Of a stretch of DNA of 64,000 bases, positions 1 to 10,007 are shown piece after piece (the stretch's first letter is position 1; every line of letters starts with the position of its first letter). The stretch covers positions 248,001 through 312,000 of the forward strand of contig NZ_CAAGSW010000005.1 in NCBI RefSeq assembly GCF_900774055.1. The letters run 5' to 3'. The DNA comes from Methanococcoides sp. AM1. Lineage in GTDB: Archaea > Halobacteriota > Methanosarcinia > Methanosarcinales > Methanosarcinaceae. The translations under genes and the position numbers were made by a program. The notes beneath the pieces are model-generated. The model did not search any database. It was not told the origin of the DNA and was given only the letters and a program-made list of their open reading frames with translations.

Positions 1-461
1 CATTCGGATGCAGAGCGCTTTGATTTGAATGCTGCCTGGTTTGAACCCATTGCGATATGCCTCAATGCGCTGTCAATACGCCTCTGTGGTGCAGTATCTA
101 CTGCTTTTGGTACAGAGATACCACCGTATTTGAGTCTTACAACCTCTTCCCTTGGACCAGCGTTAGCAATAGCTTCCACAAGTACCTGAACAGGGTTCTT
201 CTGTGTCCTCTTATTGATCACATCAAAAGCATCGTCCACAATACGCATAGCGATCTGCTTCTTACCGGTGTTCTGCGCATTGCGCATCACATTGTTGACA
301 AGACGCTCAACAATGCATAGATCAGATTTGTTGAACTGCTGCCTTGCGTGCTTACCTGATGTGTGTGGTATGATAACAGGATCAAGATTCACGTATCTCT
401 TGATACCAGCATCATTCACTTCTACCTCTGAAAGGTCCCATTTTCCGAATAACTTATACAT
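1..461 (-). CDS. rps7: 30S ribosomal protein S7, 3' end cut by window
   Basis: Primary binder of the 3' major domain of 16S rRNA in the small subunit. The reverse frame starting at the ATG at 459-461 reads [15 protein letters not shown] and continues without a stop to base 1. It includes the S7 signatures [18 protein letters not shown] and [10 protein letters not shown], then PQRRIDAALRHIA. GGAG lies a few bases upstream of the ATG. It follows rps12 by 4 nt, so the two are surely co-transcribed as the last visible genes of the RNA polymerase operon. About 153 codons are present; the C-terminus lies outside the window. Confidence 0.96.
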   Translation of the reverse strand, partial: MYKLFGKWDLSEVEVNDAGIKRYVNLDPVIIPHTSGKHARQQFNKSDLCIVERLVNNVMRNAQNTGKKQIAMRIVDDAFDVINKRTQKNPVQVLVEAIANAGPREEVVRLKYGGISVPKAVDTAPQRRIDSALRHIAMGSNQAAFKSKRSASE

Positions 462-465
462 GGAA

Positions 466-894
466 TTATCTCCTTGGCTTTTCCTTCCTTCCAATGACCA
501 TTTCTCTCAAGCAGACATTGTTAACTGCAGTGACTTTGAAGCGCACTCCGGGAATATCACCCATTGCACCACCCATGCGGCCACCGATCCTTTCCACGGT
601 CACTTCATCGTGCTCATCAATGAAATTGATAGCACCGTCACCTGGACAGAATGCTGTTGCCTGACGACCATTCTTGATCAACTGGATCCTTACACATTTC
701 CTGATAGCAGAGTTAGGCTGTTTTGCCTCGACACCTACCTTTTCAAGCACAATTCCACGACCCTGTGGCGCGCCACCGAGCGGGTCAGATTTAACGTCCA
801 GACCTAAGGTACGTCTACTGTAGTGGCTGTCTTTCCACCTGGCATCCTTGCGGACCTGTTGAAGTCTGTGAGCTGCATACTTTCCATTTGGCAT
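466..894 (-). CDS. rps12: 30S ribosomal protein S12
   Basis: Decoding-centre protein of the small ribosomal subunit, 142 aa, the usual archaeal/eukaryotic (S23-type) length. Visible signatures are [20 protein letters not shown], then [17 protein letters not shown] and the C-terminal [10 protein letters not shown]. The ATG is preceded by GGGAGG about 7 nt upstream. It sits between nusA and rps7, the standard archaeal order after the RNA polymerase large subunits. Nothing odd was seen. Confidence 0.97.
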   Translation of the reverse strand: MPNGKYAAHRLQQVRKDARWKDSHYSRRTLGLDVKSDPLGGAPQGRGIVLEKVGVEAKQPNSAIRKCVRIQLIKNGRQATAFCPGDGAINFIDEHDEVTVERIGGRMGGAMGDIPGVRFKVTAVNNVCLREMVIGRKEKPRR

Positions 895-962
895 ATATTA
901 TCCTCCCAATAGTGTTCCGTACATAATGAGTTGAAATTATTAATCATTTGGCGAACGAAAGT

Positions 963-1388
963 TCACTCTAAGATCACATCATCGATATCGTGATGGCGAC
1001 TAACTACCATTTTTACTTTTTCAATGTTGCTTCCATTACGTCCGATAGCAAGCCCTTTCTCACTTGCAGATACATCCACATAGGCGACCTTTTTGTCATC
1101 TTCATTGGATATTTTGACGGACTTGATAGACACTGTACCGAAAGCATTCTTTATAAATGTAACCGGCTCATCCGAGTATTCGATAAGTTCTATGTGTTTA
1201 TCAACGGACCTTTTGACCCGATTAATGTTGTCTCCACGTTTCCCAATAGCAGCACCCATGTCACCAGCATTCACGACATAGATGACCCTGCCATCATCGA
1301 TAATACAATCCTTAATTGAAGCGTCGGTCATACTTTCAAACAGCGCAATGTACCTTACACATTCTGTTGAAAGTCTGATCTCGCTCAA
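963..1388 (-). CDS. nusA: NusA-like transcription factor with two KH domains
   Basis: Archaeal short NusA of 141 aa, consisting only of two KH-type RNA-binding domains; it lacks the bacterial N-terminal and S1 domains. The KH signatures AAIGKRGDNINRVK and GLAIGRNGSNIEKVK are visible. I place the start at the TTG at 1386-1388, because GGGAG (1398-1402 complement) is then 9 nt upstream and the protein begins SEIRLSTECVRYI, the usual family start. An in-frame TTG three codons earlier abuts the ribosome binding site directly and is unlikely. It lies between rpl30e and rps12 in the RNA polymerase operon. Confidence 0.93.
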   Translation of the reverse strand: MSEIRLSTECVRYIALFESMTDASIKDCIIDDGRVIYVVNAGDMGAAIGKRGDNINRVKRSVDKHIELIEYSDEPVTFIKNAFGTVSIKSVKISNEDDKKVAYVDVSASEKGLAIGRNGSNIEKVKMVVSRHHDIDDVILE

Positions 1389-1406
1389 ATAATACAACTC
1401 CCGATC

Positions 1407-1694
1407 TTAAGCTGCTGCAAGTATATCAGATTCTCCTACATCCATTATAGCCATTGCAGCAATAGTGAATGGCTTACCGCATGCAGGACCAAGATCTACA
1501 CCTGTTCCAGTATAGTTAAGGACCGGCACGTTTGTTGCTTCGATCTGTTCCCTCACATGTGCAGGACAATTGGATGCAAGAACTATCATCTTTGCCTCGT
1601 TCTTGACAGCTGCATCAATGGTGCGGTTTGCCCCGATGATAACAGAGCCTGTCCTGATAACTTTGATCAGTGCTTTATCAACATTAATATCCAT
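1407..1694 (-). CDS. rpl30e: 50S ribosomal protein L30e
   Basis: Small RNA-binding protein of the L7Ae/L30e fold, 95 aa, full length. Visible features are the start [16 protein letters not shown], the loop [24 protein letters not shown], and the C-terminal [12 protein letters not shown] typical of L30e. It occupies its usual place between rpoA'' and nusA. There is an 80-nt gap to rpoA2, longer than other joints in this operon, but no promoter is obvious there. Confidence 0.96.
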   Translation of the reverse strand: MDINVDKALIKVIRTGSVIIGANRTIDAAVKNEAKMIVLASNCPAHVREQIEATNVPVLNYTGTGVDLGPACGKPFTIAAMAIMDVGESDILAAA

Positions 1695-1774
1695 TTTACA
1701 TCAACTCATATATATTGTCAATTTGAGATTTGTATTCTAATAACTGATTCATTATATCTACTTTCTGGTTGTAC

Positions 1775-2944
1775 TTACTCTTCCTCAAGGTTAGCAAGAG
1801 GATTTCTAGCCACCAGATGAACGTCACCTGTACCAAGTTTTATAGGCTGACCAACAATGATGTTCTCAGTAACACCATTAAGCTCATCAATGTCACCGCG
1901 CATTCCTGCATCAAGCAAGTGGTTTACAGTAACCTCGAATGCAGCACGGGCGAAGACACTTGCCTTCTCTCCGGAAATACCATGACGACCGATCTGTTTT
2001 ACTTCACCATCACAGGTCATGATATCTGATACAAGCATTATGTGACGAATATCCACAGTAAGACCCTGCTCACGCAGAGTATCACTTGCTTCTTTTATGA
2101 TGGAATTACGAGCAGCTTCGATGCCGAACACCTCATAGATCTCACCAATGTTGTTAGTGTACGTCCTTGTAATATCCACACCTTCAACGTTGAGGACTTC
2201 CTTTAGCACTGAACCTTCTGTATAAAGCGTATATTCCTCACCATCTTTCCTGATAACTACCCTTTTGATGCCTTCGATGCCTTTGAGAGTAATAGTATGG
2301 ATCTTCTTAGCAAGCTGAAGAAGTTCCCTGTAGGATGGCTCGTTTGGCTGAGCAATTATCTGATTGCTCACAGCACTTGAGACCTTAACTGAAACTCCAA
2401 GATCATCCTCGAGCTTCTCTGCAACATCATCCACAGCGATATCCCTCTGGACCAGCATCTTTTCGTTCAGGTCAATAACAAGGTTCATGTTGGCAAGATC
2501 AGTAGTCACATCTGCAAGATGCGCGATGTGAGTTGCTTCGATCTCCCAGGCAACCTTCCTTGCACGATCCCTGTCAGTTGCATAGCCTTCTTCGAGTGCA
2601 ACTGTCATCATAGGAGTACTTGGCGTCTTTCTTGCATCTACGATCTCGATAAGACGTGGCAAACCCAATGTAACGTTGATCTCAGCAACACCAGCGTAGT
2701 GGAAAGTACGCATGGTCATCTGAGTACCCGGTTCACCAATGGACTGGGCAGATACCACACCCACGGCTTCACAAGGTTCAACACATGCATACTCATAATC
2801 CGCCATGACACGTTCGATGATCTCTTCCAGCTCTTTCTTGGTTACTCCGACCTTCATCACATCATCCTTGAGGGTCGCAAGCGTTGTCATTGGAAGTGGA
2901 AGACCACCTATCATTGAATCAATAGTAGCTTCACTGATGGACAT
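1775..2944 (-). CDS. rpoA2: DNA-directed RNA polymerase subunit A''
   Basis: C-terminal part of the archaeal homologue of bacterial beta'/eukaryotic Rpb1, 389 aa. It carries the bridge-helix/trigger-loop region: [21 protein letters not shown] near residues 62-82, followed by [19 protein letters not shown], which are signature motifs. The jaw and the C-terminal clamp portion follow. The ATG overlaps the rpoA1 stop (TAATG) with GGAGGTG 5 nt upstream, implying translational coupling between the two halves. There is no intein or insertion. Confidence 0.98.
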   Translation of the reverse strand: MSISEATIDSMIGGLPLPMTTLATLKDDVMKVGVTKKELEEIIERVMADYEYACVEPCEAVGVVSAQSIGEPGTQMTMRTFHYAGVAEINVTLGLPRLIEIVDARKTPSTPMMTVALEEGYATDRDRARKVAWEIEATHIAHLADVTTDLANMNLVIDLNEKMLVQRDIAVDDVAEKLEDDLGVSVKVSSAVSNQIIAQPNEPSYRELLQLAKKIHTITLKGIEGIKRVVIRKDGEEYTLYTEGSVLKEVLNVEGVDITRTYTNNIGEIYEVFGIEAARNSIIKEASDTLREQGLTVDIRHIMLVSDIMTCDGEVKQIGRHGISGEKASVFARAAFEVTVNHLLDAGMRGDIDELNGVTENIIVGQPIKLGTGDVHLVARNPLANLEEE

Positions 2945-5589
2945 TATGCCACCTCCTTTCCCGTAACAGCCCTGACAACACGGTGTATTGCCTCAGGCTT
3001 ACTGTAATCACTCTTAGTGGAGTCAATACCATCTTCTCCATATTTGAACTGTACAATGACACCCCTGGTCTCGCGCACAGATCGGTCATACTGGACCTCA
3101 AGGTCCTGAAGTGCATTCACAAGACGCCTCTGCAGGTAACCTGACTGGGAAGTACGTACCGCAGTATCCACAAGACCTTCACGACCTCCAATTGCGTGGA
3201 AGAAGTACTCGGTCGGATTCAGGCCGCTCTTGTAACTTGCTTTGACAAAACCGTGTGCATCTGCAGCAAGGTCACCCTTATAGAAGTGAGGTAATGTCCT
3301 TCCGGCATATCCTCTTCTTATACGCTCACCACGAACAGCCTGCTGTCCGACACAAGCAGCCATCTGAGTCAGGTTCAAGATCGAACCACGAGCACCAGAC
3401 CTTGCCATGATAACCGCAGAGTTCTCCAGACCAAGCTGGTTATCCGCGATCCTACCAGTATCATCTCTTGCCTTACCCAGGGTCTGCATGATCCTCATTT
3501 CAATGGTTTCTGCAAGAGTCCTACCTGGTAATGGTTCAAGTTCTTTGGCCTCATATGCACTGATAAGTTTAGAGACCTCTTCCTCGGCATCCTTGAGTCT
3601 TGCTGCGATCTCGACCTTAGCATTTCGGGGAATATCCTCATCACTGATACCGAAGCTCAGTCCGGTATACATTACACCCCTGATCGCAAGCCTTGTGAAA
3701 TCATCTACGAACTTAGCACCAGCTGTAGCACCGAATTCCTTGACCACCTTATCAAGGACAAGGCCTTTGAAAGCACCAATGGACTGTTCATCGATGGTAC
3801 CCTGAAGCAGTTCACCATCTTCGATAACAACATAAGCATCATATTCACAGTCTGCCTTTTTACAGACATCACACTTGAAACATACCTGTGCAGGGAACTC
3901 CACGTAAAGACCCTTAGGAAGGATCTGACTGAAGATCTGTTTACCGTTCCAGTAAGGGGCACCATCTTCAAGATGTCCTGCAGGTTCTGGTAGCTCACGT
4001 AACTCAGACTTGCGGAGAAGTTCCAGAGCATCATTCTTACTGATGAAATTCTCATTCCTTGTCAAAAGGAACAGACCTGAAATGTGGTCGTGAATACCAC
4101 CGATGATAGGACCACCGAAACGTGGAGAAAGAATATTCTCCTGCACCTGCATGAGGATGCTTGCCTCTGCACGGGACTCCTCTGTCTGGAGTACGTGCAT
4201 GTTCATCTCATCACCATCAAAATCAGCATTGTATGGAGGACATACTGCCGGATTGAGCTTAAAGGTCTTGCCAGGAAGTACCTTTATGCGGTGTGCCATG
4301 ATACTCATCTTGTGAAGTGAAGGCTGCCTGTTGAACAGGACTATATCTCCATCCTGCATTTGCCTTTCAACGATCCATCCTGGCTCAAGTTTCTCCAGAA
4401 GTTCCTCAGTGTTAAGATCAGTCACCTTTATACGGCGACCATCCTCACGGATGACATAGTTCGCACCCGGATGGACCTTCTTCCCACGACGGACATATTC
4501 CTTCATGAGCTCGAGGTTCCTTGAGATGACCCTTACCGGGATCGTCATATGTTTTGCAATTTCAAAAGGTACGCCTACCTCATTTATACTAAGGTTAGGG
4601 TCCGGGGAAACTACCGTACGTGCAGAGAAATTAACACGCTTACCAGACAGACTTCCCCTGAAACGTCCTTCTTTACCCTTAAGACGCTGGGTCAGTGTCT
4701 TCAGCGGCCTTCCTGACCTGTGCCTTGCAGGTGGTACACCTGAAACTTCATTGTCGAAATAAGTTGTAACGTGATATTGCAACAGCTCCCACAGATCCTC
4801 GATGATAAGCTGTGGAGCACCTGCATCCCTGTTCTCCTGGAAACGCTGGTTGATACGAATAATATCTACGAGCTTATGTGTCAGGTCATCTTCACTTCGC
4901 TGACCGGACTCAAGTGTAATGGAAGGTCTCACCGTGACCGGTGGAACCGGAAGTACGGTCAGGATCATCCATTCAGGACGAGCAGTATCAGGGTTCATCC
5001 CCATGACACGAATATCATCATCTGAGATGTTCTCGAACCTGTCACGGATCTCAGTAGGGGTCAGTTTGTGACCATCCTCAATATACTCGCTTGGCTTCTC
5101 GAACTTGATATCAAGTTGTGCTTCACCACAATATGGACAGACCTTTGGCTTTCTTGCCTCTTTGAAAACATCATTGATGACATCATCAGGAAGATGACCC
5201 ATATCCTTATACTTGGAAAGCTGTTCGAGGTACTCCCTCTTTTTACTTTCATCAAGCATCAGAGCACTGCATTTGCAACAAACTGAACGTAAGATCTTAC
5301 GAATGGTCTTGTTAAAGCCTACATGTATCACAGGAGCCACAAGTTCAATGTGACCGAAGTGACCGGGGCATTCTCCGGCGCGGCTTCCACAACTTTTACA
5401 TTTCAGACCGGGGTCAATAACACCAAGACGCAAGTCCATAAGTCCCATATCAATAGGGTACCCGTCATCGTCATAAGTGTCCGCAGTTATGATCGATGTG
5501 ACACTCATCTTCCTAACTTCACGAGGAGAGATCAGACCGAATTTGATCGCACCGATCCTTTTTGGTATTGAAGGTATCATATTATCCAT
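2944..5589 (-). CDS. rpoA1: DNA-directed RNA polymerase subunit A'
   Basis: N-terminal two-thirds of the Rpb1 homologue, 881 aa from the ATG at 5587-5589. It has the clamp zinc site [17 protein letters not shown] near residues 63-79, a second CxxC...CPYC cluster, the template-binding region [20 protein letters not shown], and the catalytic Mg-binding motif [12 protein letters not shown] near residues 454-465. I prefer this start over the in-frame GTG/ATG five codons earlier: GGTGA lies about 5 nt upstream and the protein then begins [13 protein letters not shown], normal for the family. It follows rpoB' by 11 nt. Confidence 0.98.
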   Translation of the reverse strand: MDNMIPSIPKRIGAIKFGLISPREVRKMSVTSIITADTYDDDGYPIDMGLMDLRLGVIDPGLKCKSCGSRAGECPGHFGHIELVAPVIHVGFNKTIRKILRSVCCKCSALMLDESKKREYLEQLSKYKDMGHLPDDVINDVFKEARKPKVCPYCGEAQLDIKFEKPSEYIEDGHKLTPTEIRDRFENISDDDIRVMGMNPDTARPEWMILTVLPVPPVTVRPSITLESGQRSEDDLTHKLVDIIRINQRFQENRDAGAPQLIIEDLWELLQYHVTTYFDNEVSGVPPARHRSGRPLKTLTQRLKGKEGRFRGSLSGKRVNFSARTVVSPDPNLSINEVGVPFEIAKHMTIPVRVISRNLELMKEYVRRGKKVHPGANYVIREDGRRIKVTDLNTEELLEKLEPGWIVERQMQDGDIVLFNRQPSLHKMSIMAHRIKVLPGKTFKLNPAVCPPYNADFDGDEMNMHVLQTEESRAEASILMQVQENILSPRFGGPIIGGIHDHISGLFLLTRNENFISKNDALELLRKSELRELPEPAGHLEDGAPYWNGKQIFSQILPKGLYVEFPAQVCFKCDVCKKADCEYDAYVVIEDGELLQGTIDEQSIGAFKGLVLDKVVKEFGATAGAKFVDDFTRLAIRGVMYTGLSFGISDEDIPRNAKVEIAARLKDAEEEVSKLISAYEAKELEPLPGRTLAETIEMRIMQTLGKARDDTGRIADNQLGLENSAVIMARSGARGSILNLTQMAACVGQQAVRGERIRRGYAGRTLPHFYKGDLAADAHGFVKASYKSGLNPTEYFFHAIGGREGLVDTAVRTSQSGYLQRRLVNALQDLEVQYDRSVRETRGVIVQFKYGEDGIDSTKSDYSKPEAIHRVVRAVTGKEVA

Positions 5590-5600
5590 CTGTATCACCA

Positions 5601-7415
5601 TCACACTGCATCATCAAGTCTAAGTCTTGGAGCAACTCCCAGAGATTTGATCTCATCAAGGAGCAACTTGAAAGCATAGCTCATTTCTACCGGGTGAATA
5701 TCTGTTTCTGCACCACAGTTCGAACAGTACCTTATGTTACGTGTTCTGTCAAAGGTAGCAACCATTCCACAGTGACCGCATACAAGCTCGACAACCTTGT
5801 CAGATTCATCAAGCAACCTTTCCTTCAGGGTCATTGCAGCACCGTGTCCGATCAGTACATCTCTTTCCATTTCACCAAACCTCAGACCACCCTCACGAGC
5901 ACGTCCTTCTGTTGGCTGGCGGGTCAATACCTGTACAGGACCTCTGGACCTGGCATGTATCTTTGATGCGACCATGTGATGCAGTTTCTGGTAAAGGATC
6001 ACACCTACGAAAACATCTGCCTGGATCTTCTTTCCGGTTACACCATCAGAGAATACTTCCTTTCCTGTGTGTGAGAAACCGTGTTTCTTCAGACCATCGC
6101 GGATGTCATCCTCGGTCTCACCTGAGAAAGCAGTTGCGTTAATGCGATGACCTTCGATACAACCTACCTTGCCTCCGATCATTTCAAGAACGTGAGCGAC
6201 AGTCATACGTGAAGGGATCGCGTGTGGATTAATAACAAGATCAGGAACCATACCACCTTCAGTGAATGGCATATCCTGATATGGAACTATCAGACCGATA
6301 ACTCCTTTCTGACCGTGTCTTGATGCGAATTTATCACCGATCTCAGGAATCCTCTGATCCCTTATCTTAACCTTTGTAAGACGGGTTCCATTAATGGACT
6401 CAGTAAGAATAACGGTGTCCACGATACCTTTCTCGTTGGAACGCATGGTAATTGCACTTTCCCTGCGCTGCTCAACAGTTATACCGAAATCAGACTGCTC
6501 CTCAAGGAACCTTGGAGGACTTGTCTTTCCGATAAGCACAGCATTTGGACCTACAATGGTCTCAGGGTTTACGAGACCGTCAATATCAAGGTTTGCATAT
6601 GCGTCTGCACTACGAGCGCCTCTGAACTCAGAGTCGGGTATCTCGAACTTGTCTTCCTGACCACCAGGATAGCGGCGTTCTTCTCCCTCGAATGTTCTCA
6701 GGAAGTGGCTTCTTCCAAGACCTCTCTGAATAGAACCTTTGTTAAAGACAAGTGCATCCTCAATATTGTGACCTTCGTAGGACATAACGGCAACTACGAA
6801 GTTCTGTCCTGCAGGACGGTCATCAAAGTGAATTGAATCACATGTGTGAGTGCGTGTAAGTGCTTTTTGAGGGTAGTGGAGAACGTGTGCGCGTGTGTCC
6901 GGCCTAAGTTTGATGTTAGAAGTGGAAACTCCGATACACTGCTTGATCATCGCTGCACCCATTGTGTTCCTTGGAGAAGCATTGTGTTCCGGATATGGGA
7001 CCATACCGGTACAAATACCAAGGATCAGTGAAGGGTCGATCTCAAGATGGGTGTGATTTGGAGTAAGGTCTTCTTCGTAAAGACCAATGAAAGCATTCTC
7101 TTCTTCTTCAGCATCCAGATACTCAACACACCCCTGACTTACAAGATCAAGGAATGATATTTCACCAGCATTCAGTTTCTCTACATGTTCACCTGTGACC
7201 AGAGGAACACCATCTTCTACGACAATGACCGGCCTTCTGGCACGACCCATGTCTGAACTGATGATAACTTCATGAATGTCCTCGTAAAGAGTTACATTCA
7301 GCTGACTGGATAGCATGCCATTGCGACGCTGCTCCCTGATGTCTGCAACCAGTTCTACCGGGTTGTTATGTGTTCCGATAAGTTCCCCGTCAAGGAAGAC
7401 CTTTGCTTCAGTCAT
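5601..7415 (-). CDS. rpoB1: DNA-directed RNA polymerase subunit B' (C-terminal half of B)
   Basis: C-terminal half of the Rpb2 homologue, split from the N-terminal half as in methanogens; 604 aa. It contains the hybrid-binding and catalytic-support motifs [30 protein letters not shown] and [15 protein letters not shown]-terminal zinc ribbon CGHCG...CSNCG lies near residues 550-575. The ATG overlaps the B'' stop by 4 nt (ATGA-type) and GAGGAGG lies 9 nt upstream. It joins rpoA1 with an 11-nt gap. Confidence 0.98.
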   Translation of the reverse strand: MTEAKVFLDGELIGTHNNPVELVADIREQRRNGMLSSQLNVTLYEDIHEVIISSDMGRARRPVIVVEDGVPLVTGEHVEKLNAGEISFLDLVSQGCVEYLDAEEEENAFIGLYEEDLTPNHTHLEIDPSLILGICTGMVPYPEHNASPRNTMGAAMIKQCIGVSTSNIKLRPDTRAHVLHYPQKALTRTHTCDSIHFDDRPAGQNFVVAVMSYEGHNIEDALVFNKGSIQRGLGRSHFLRTFEGEERRYPGGQEDKFEIPDSEFRGARSADAYANLDIDGLVNPETIVGPNAVLIGKTSPPRFLEEQSDFGITVEQRRESAITMRSNEKGIVDTVILTESINGTRLTKVKIRDQRIPEIGDKFASRHGQKGVIGLIVPYQDMPFTEGGMVPDLVINPHAIPSRMTVAHVLEMIGGKVGCIEGHRINATAFSGETEDDIRDGLKKHGFSHTGKEVFSDGVTGKKIQADVFVGVILYQKLHHMVASKIHARSRGPVQVLTRQPTEGRAREGGLRFGEMERDVLIGHGAAMTLKERLLDESDKVVELVCGHCGMVATFDRTRNIRYCSNCGAETDIHPVEMSYAFKLLLDEIKSLGVAPRLRLDDAV

Positions 7416-9058
7416 TGAACAACCTCCTCTGGTTTATCATCGCCGATAGGATCAGCGTTCTCATCCATAATATCATGATATTCAACCTCTGGTTTTACAG
7501 TCTCTACAGGTGCTATATCAAGCTCTTCTGCATAGATCGCATCACCTGAGAAATCAAGCACTTTCTCAGGAACATATAGTTCAACAGGAACAACTCCAAC
7601 CCCATAAAGGATGTTCTTGATAGCATCAATCTCTTCAGCGCCTGTGGAGAGTTCGACCATCTGGGCAAAGTTCTTCACAAGACCACAGTTTGGACCTTCA
7701 GGAGTCTCTGACGGACAAAGACGACCCCACTGTGTTGGGTGCAGATCACGGGCCTCGAAGTGAGGCTGTGCTCTTGACAATGGTGAGATCACACGTCTTA
7801 AGTGAGACAGAGTGGAAATGTAGTCTGTACGGTCAAGCAACTGTGAAACACCACTTCTTCCGCCTACCCAGTTACCTGTGGCAAGAGGATGCTGCAGACG
7901 GTCAGTAAGTACATCTGCACGAACAAGAGTTGCTACGTTCAGTTCCCTGTTCCTCATATTCGCCCTCTCGAGCTGGTATTTAACATCGCGTGCAAGACGG
8001 TTGAATGCTACCCTGAACAGATCTTCCATCAGGTCACCTGTAAGTTTCAACCTCTTGTTAGAATAGTGATCCTTATCATCGCCAGCTCGCCTTCCAAGTG
8101 CAAGTTCGAAGCATGATTCCGCCATCCTTCCAAGGAAGTGGGCTTTTGCGATCCGGTCTGCAGGATCGTTACCCAGATGTGGGAGCAGATAACGGTCAAT
8201 TACGTAATTTGCACGCTTCATCTGGTATTCCCTTGCCTGGCCTGAAGCAACACGGCCACCGATCTTCTCGATAGCATCCTCGATGGTGTCCACTTCAGCT
8301 TCCTCAAGGTTCTCGAACATGAACTTCATGATCTCCTGGTCGGTAGAAACCACCTTTACAACATCCTCATCGGTCTCAATTCCAAGAGCACGTATCAATG
8401 TGATGAAGTTTATACGACCGGATATGGATGGGAAAGAAACTTCCAACAGGGATTTACGCCCTCTTTCCACAACTACCAGAGCCCTGTAGCCCCTCCTCTG
8501 AGAGAATACTTTTGCAACCTCGATAGTATCACCATAACGCTCACCGAACTCGGCAAGTATCTTATTAGGTGCAAGGTCCTCGAGGGTCATTACAACACGC
8601 TCGGTACCATTTACTATGAAATATCCTCCGGGATCGAGCGGATCTTCACCATGTTGGATCATTTCAGCGTCATTTATGCCAACAAGATTACAGATATCCG
8701 ATTTGATCATTACAGGAAGCTGACCGATCTTGGCTTCCCTTGGTTCCTGCTCCTCACCATTCTGTACAACAGACATCTCCAGGAAAAGGGGAGCTGAGTA
8801 AGAAAGATTACGTAACCTTCCTTCATTTGGATACAATTTCTCAATTGCACCGTCAGCTTCCTTAACTACCGGATTTTCCACCCTTATCTTACCAAGCTTT
8901 ACATAGATATCTTCAAGATCTGTCTCGATTATACCTTGCTCATCAATGATCTTCTGGAGACCAGATTTGGTGAACTTGTTGTAAGAGTCAATGTGATGCT
9001 GCACAATCTTGTCCTTTGTGAAATAGGCCTCTGATAGTATGCTTGTATCTAATGCGAT
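7412..9058 (-). CDS. rpoB2: DNA-directed RNA polymerase subunit B'' (N-terminal half of B); non-canonical start
   Basis: N-terminal half of the Rpb2 homologue (protrusion, lobe and fork): motifs [30 protein letters not shown] and [21 protein letters not shown] are present. The first conventional in-frame start is a GTG at 9002-9004, but the open frame continues upstream for 18-19 more codons with convincing RpoB'' sequence ([17 protein letters not shown], then [10 protein letters not shown]). It meets a stop (TAA at 9074-9076) without any ATG, GTG or TTG. GAGGGTG (complement of 9064-9070) precedes two ATC codons at 9059-9061 and 9056-9058. I infer initiation at an ATC; the alternatives are a GTG start giving a trimmed protein, or a sequence error. 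The C-terminus overlaps rpoB1. Confidence 0.93.
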   Translation of the reverse strand: MALDTSILSEAYFTKDKIVQHHIDSYNKFTKSGLQKIIDEQGIIETDLEDIYVKLGKIRVENPVVKEADGAIEKLYPNEGRLRNLSYSAPLFLEMSVVQNGEEQEPREAKIGQLPVMIKSDICNLVGINDAEMIQHGEDPLDPGGYFIVNGTERVVMTLEDLAPNKILAEFGERYGDTIEVAKVFSQRRGYRALVVVERGRKSLLEVSFPSISGRINFITLIRALGIETDEDVVKVVSTDQEIMKFMFENLEEAEVDTIEDAIEKIGGRVASGQAREYQMKRANYVIDRYLLPHLGNDPADRIAKAHFLGRMAESCFELALGRRAGDDKDHYSNKRLKLTGDLMEDLFRVAFNRLARDVKYQLERANMRNRELNVATLVRADVLTDRLQHPLATGNWVGGRSGVSQLLDRTDYISTLSHLRRVISPLSRAQPHFEARDLHPTQWGRLCPSETPEGPNCGLVKNFAQMVELSTGAEEIDAIKNILYGVGVVPVELYVPEKVLDFSGDAIYAEELDIAPVETVKPEVEYHDIMDENADPIGDDKPEEVVQ

Positions 9059-9084
9059 GATAGCACCCTCTTTTTAGTTAATTG

Positions 9085-9093
9085 GATATTTAA
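9085..9093 (-). promoter_or_regulatory. Possible TATA box upstream of rpoB2
   Basis: On the minus strand this reads TTAAATATC, an archaeal TATA-like element about 30 nt before the proposed ATC start of rpoB2. If it is used, transcription would begin within a few bases of the coding frame. It lies in the 190-nt spacer after rpoH, so rpoB2 could have its own promoter besides read-through from rpoH. Confidence 0.35.
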
Positions 9094-9157
9094 GAGTAAT
9101 AAAGCGATTATGATCAGTAGTAGCGTTCAATGGAATGAACACAGTATTGACTAGACC

Positions 9158-9193
9158 GGCCGTAATATAGGAAATGTGTATTATACTGCGGCC
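9158..9193. promoter_or_regulatory. Imperfect hairpin in the rpoH-rpoB'' spacer
   Basis: GGCCGTAATATA at 9158-9169 pairs imperfectly with TATACTGCGGCC at 9182-9193 (two mismatches), with a 12-nt loop. On the transcribed (minus) strand the hairpin is preceded by a run of seven T. It lies between rpoH and rpoB2 and may be a terminator/attenuator or a protein-binding site. The function is inferred only from position. Confidence 0.4.
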
Positions 9194-9246
9194 AAAAAAA
9201 GTACGTGAAAAATAAACGAAATGTCTCAAATTTGAAAACCTCGTGT

Positions 9247-9483
9247 TCACTCTATTACATATCTGTAATACAGTGCTTCACCTGCAGTCTGACTTTTGCG
9301 AGTGATCTTAACAACATCACCAGGCATCGCATCGATCTCCTGTGCAATAGGATCTGTTACTTTTAATTTCGGCAACTGCTCCCTCTCTACATTAAAGTGC
9401 TTCAGGACAGTCCTTAATTCATCCTCGTCCATTATCTCATGATTGGGGATCAATTCGTGGTCAAGCAGGCTGAACTTACTCAA
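9247..9483 (-). CDS. rpoH: DNA-directed RNA polymerase subunit H
   Basis: Archaeal RpoH, homologous to the C-terminal domain of eukaryotic Rpb5; 78 aa, the normal size. Conserved regions are LLDHELIPNHEIMDEDE, then LPKLKVTDPIAQEI and GDVVKITRKSQTAGEALYYR. The start is a TTG at 9481-9483 preceded by AAGGAGG with good spacing. It is the first protein gene of the RNA polymerase operon and lies 45 nt downstream of a tRNA-Lys gene on the same strand. Confidence 0.97.
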   Translation of the reverse strand: MSKFSLLDHELIPNHEIMDEDELRTVLKHFNVEREQLPKLKVTDPIAQEIDAMPGDVVKITRKSQTAGEALYYRYVIE

Positions 9484-9528
9484 ATTTATTCCTCCTTAAA
9501 AATATGCAAGCAATTATTCCAGGATTGC

Positions 9529-9605
9529 TGGCGGGCTCGTAGGGATTTGAACCCTAGGCCGTCTGGTTAAAAGCCAGACGCTCTGCCTGACTAAGCTACG
9601 AGCCC
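9529..9605 (-). tRNA. tRNA-Lys (UUU), CCA encoded
   Basis: On the minus strand the acceptor GGGCTCG (complement of 9599-9605) pairs with CGAGCCC (complement of 9533-9539). The anticodon stem-loop TCTGG-CTTTTAA-CCAGA gives anticodon TTT. The T-arm contains GGTTCAAATCC, and the D-arm AGCTTAGTCAGGCAGAGC. Discriminator G is at 9532 and CCA is genomically encoded at 9529-9531. No intron. A TTAAATA element near 9676-9682 on the same strand could be its promoter. Confidence 0.96.
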
Positions 9606-10007
9606 ATGACGATACATTGTACGAGTGCCACATATTACAAGCCTCGTACGACGGGACAACAAGGGAATAATAGTATTTAAGTGTTTCTATGAACTCGCCT
9701 TTGTACTTTGTAATTTCCCCATAAACAATGAAGACATATAAAAAATATATTATTACTTCAGTGATCAGACATGCAACTATTCAATACATATATATAATAT
9801 AATTTACGACTTTTACAAAGTTGCAGGCCTGAATTCAGAAGGAAAATATTCCCGCATCTTTTTTTATAATTAGTAACTCCTCTAAAGGACGAATCGCAAG
9901 TTTCTTTATTCCAATCGCTATTCCCAAGAATTTAAGGACATATGAACTAAATGACCAAAATTCAAAGACAAAGGGAAAACGCGGTCATAAAAAATAATGC
10001 AGGACAA
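9606..10007. other. Non-coding gap between tRNA-Lys promoter region and ahcY 3' end
   Basis: About 400 bases of A+T-rich sequence without a supported gene. It should hold the promoter of the tRNA-Lys/rpoH operon (TTAAATACTATT on the minus strand around 9674-9685). I see no terminator hairpin for the upstream operon and no small ORF with a ribosome binding site. Confidence 0.6.

Noticed and set aside
57-807. Long plus-strand open frames opposite rps7 and rps12
   Set aside because: They are antisense shadows of well-conserved ribosomal protein genes and have no ribosome binding site or family resemblance.
7412-9004. GTG at 9002-9004 as the true start of rpoB''
   Set aside because: It would remove about 18 upstream residues that read as genuine RpoB'' sequence; kept as an alternative but judged less likely than a non-canonical or mis-sequenced start.
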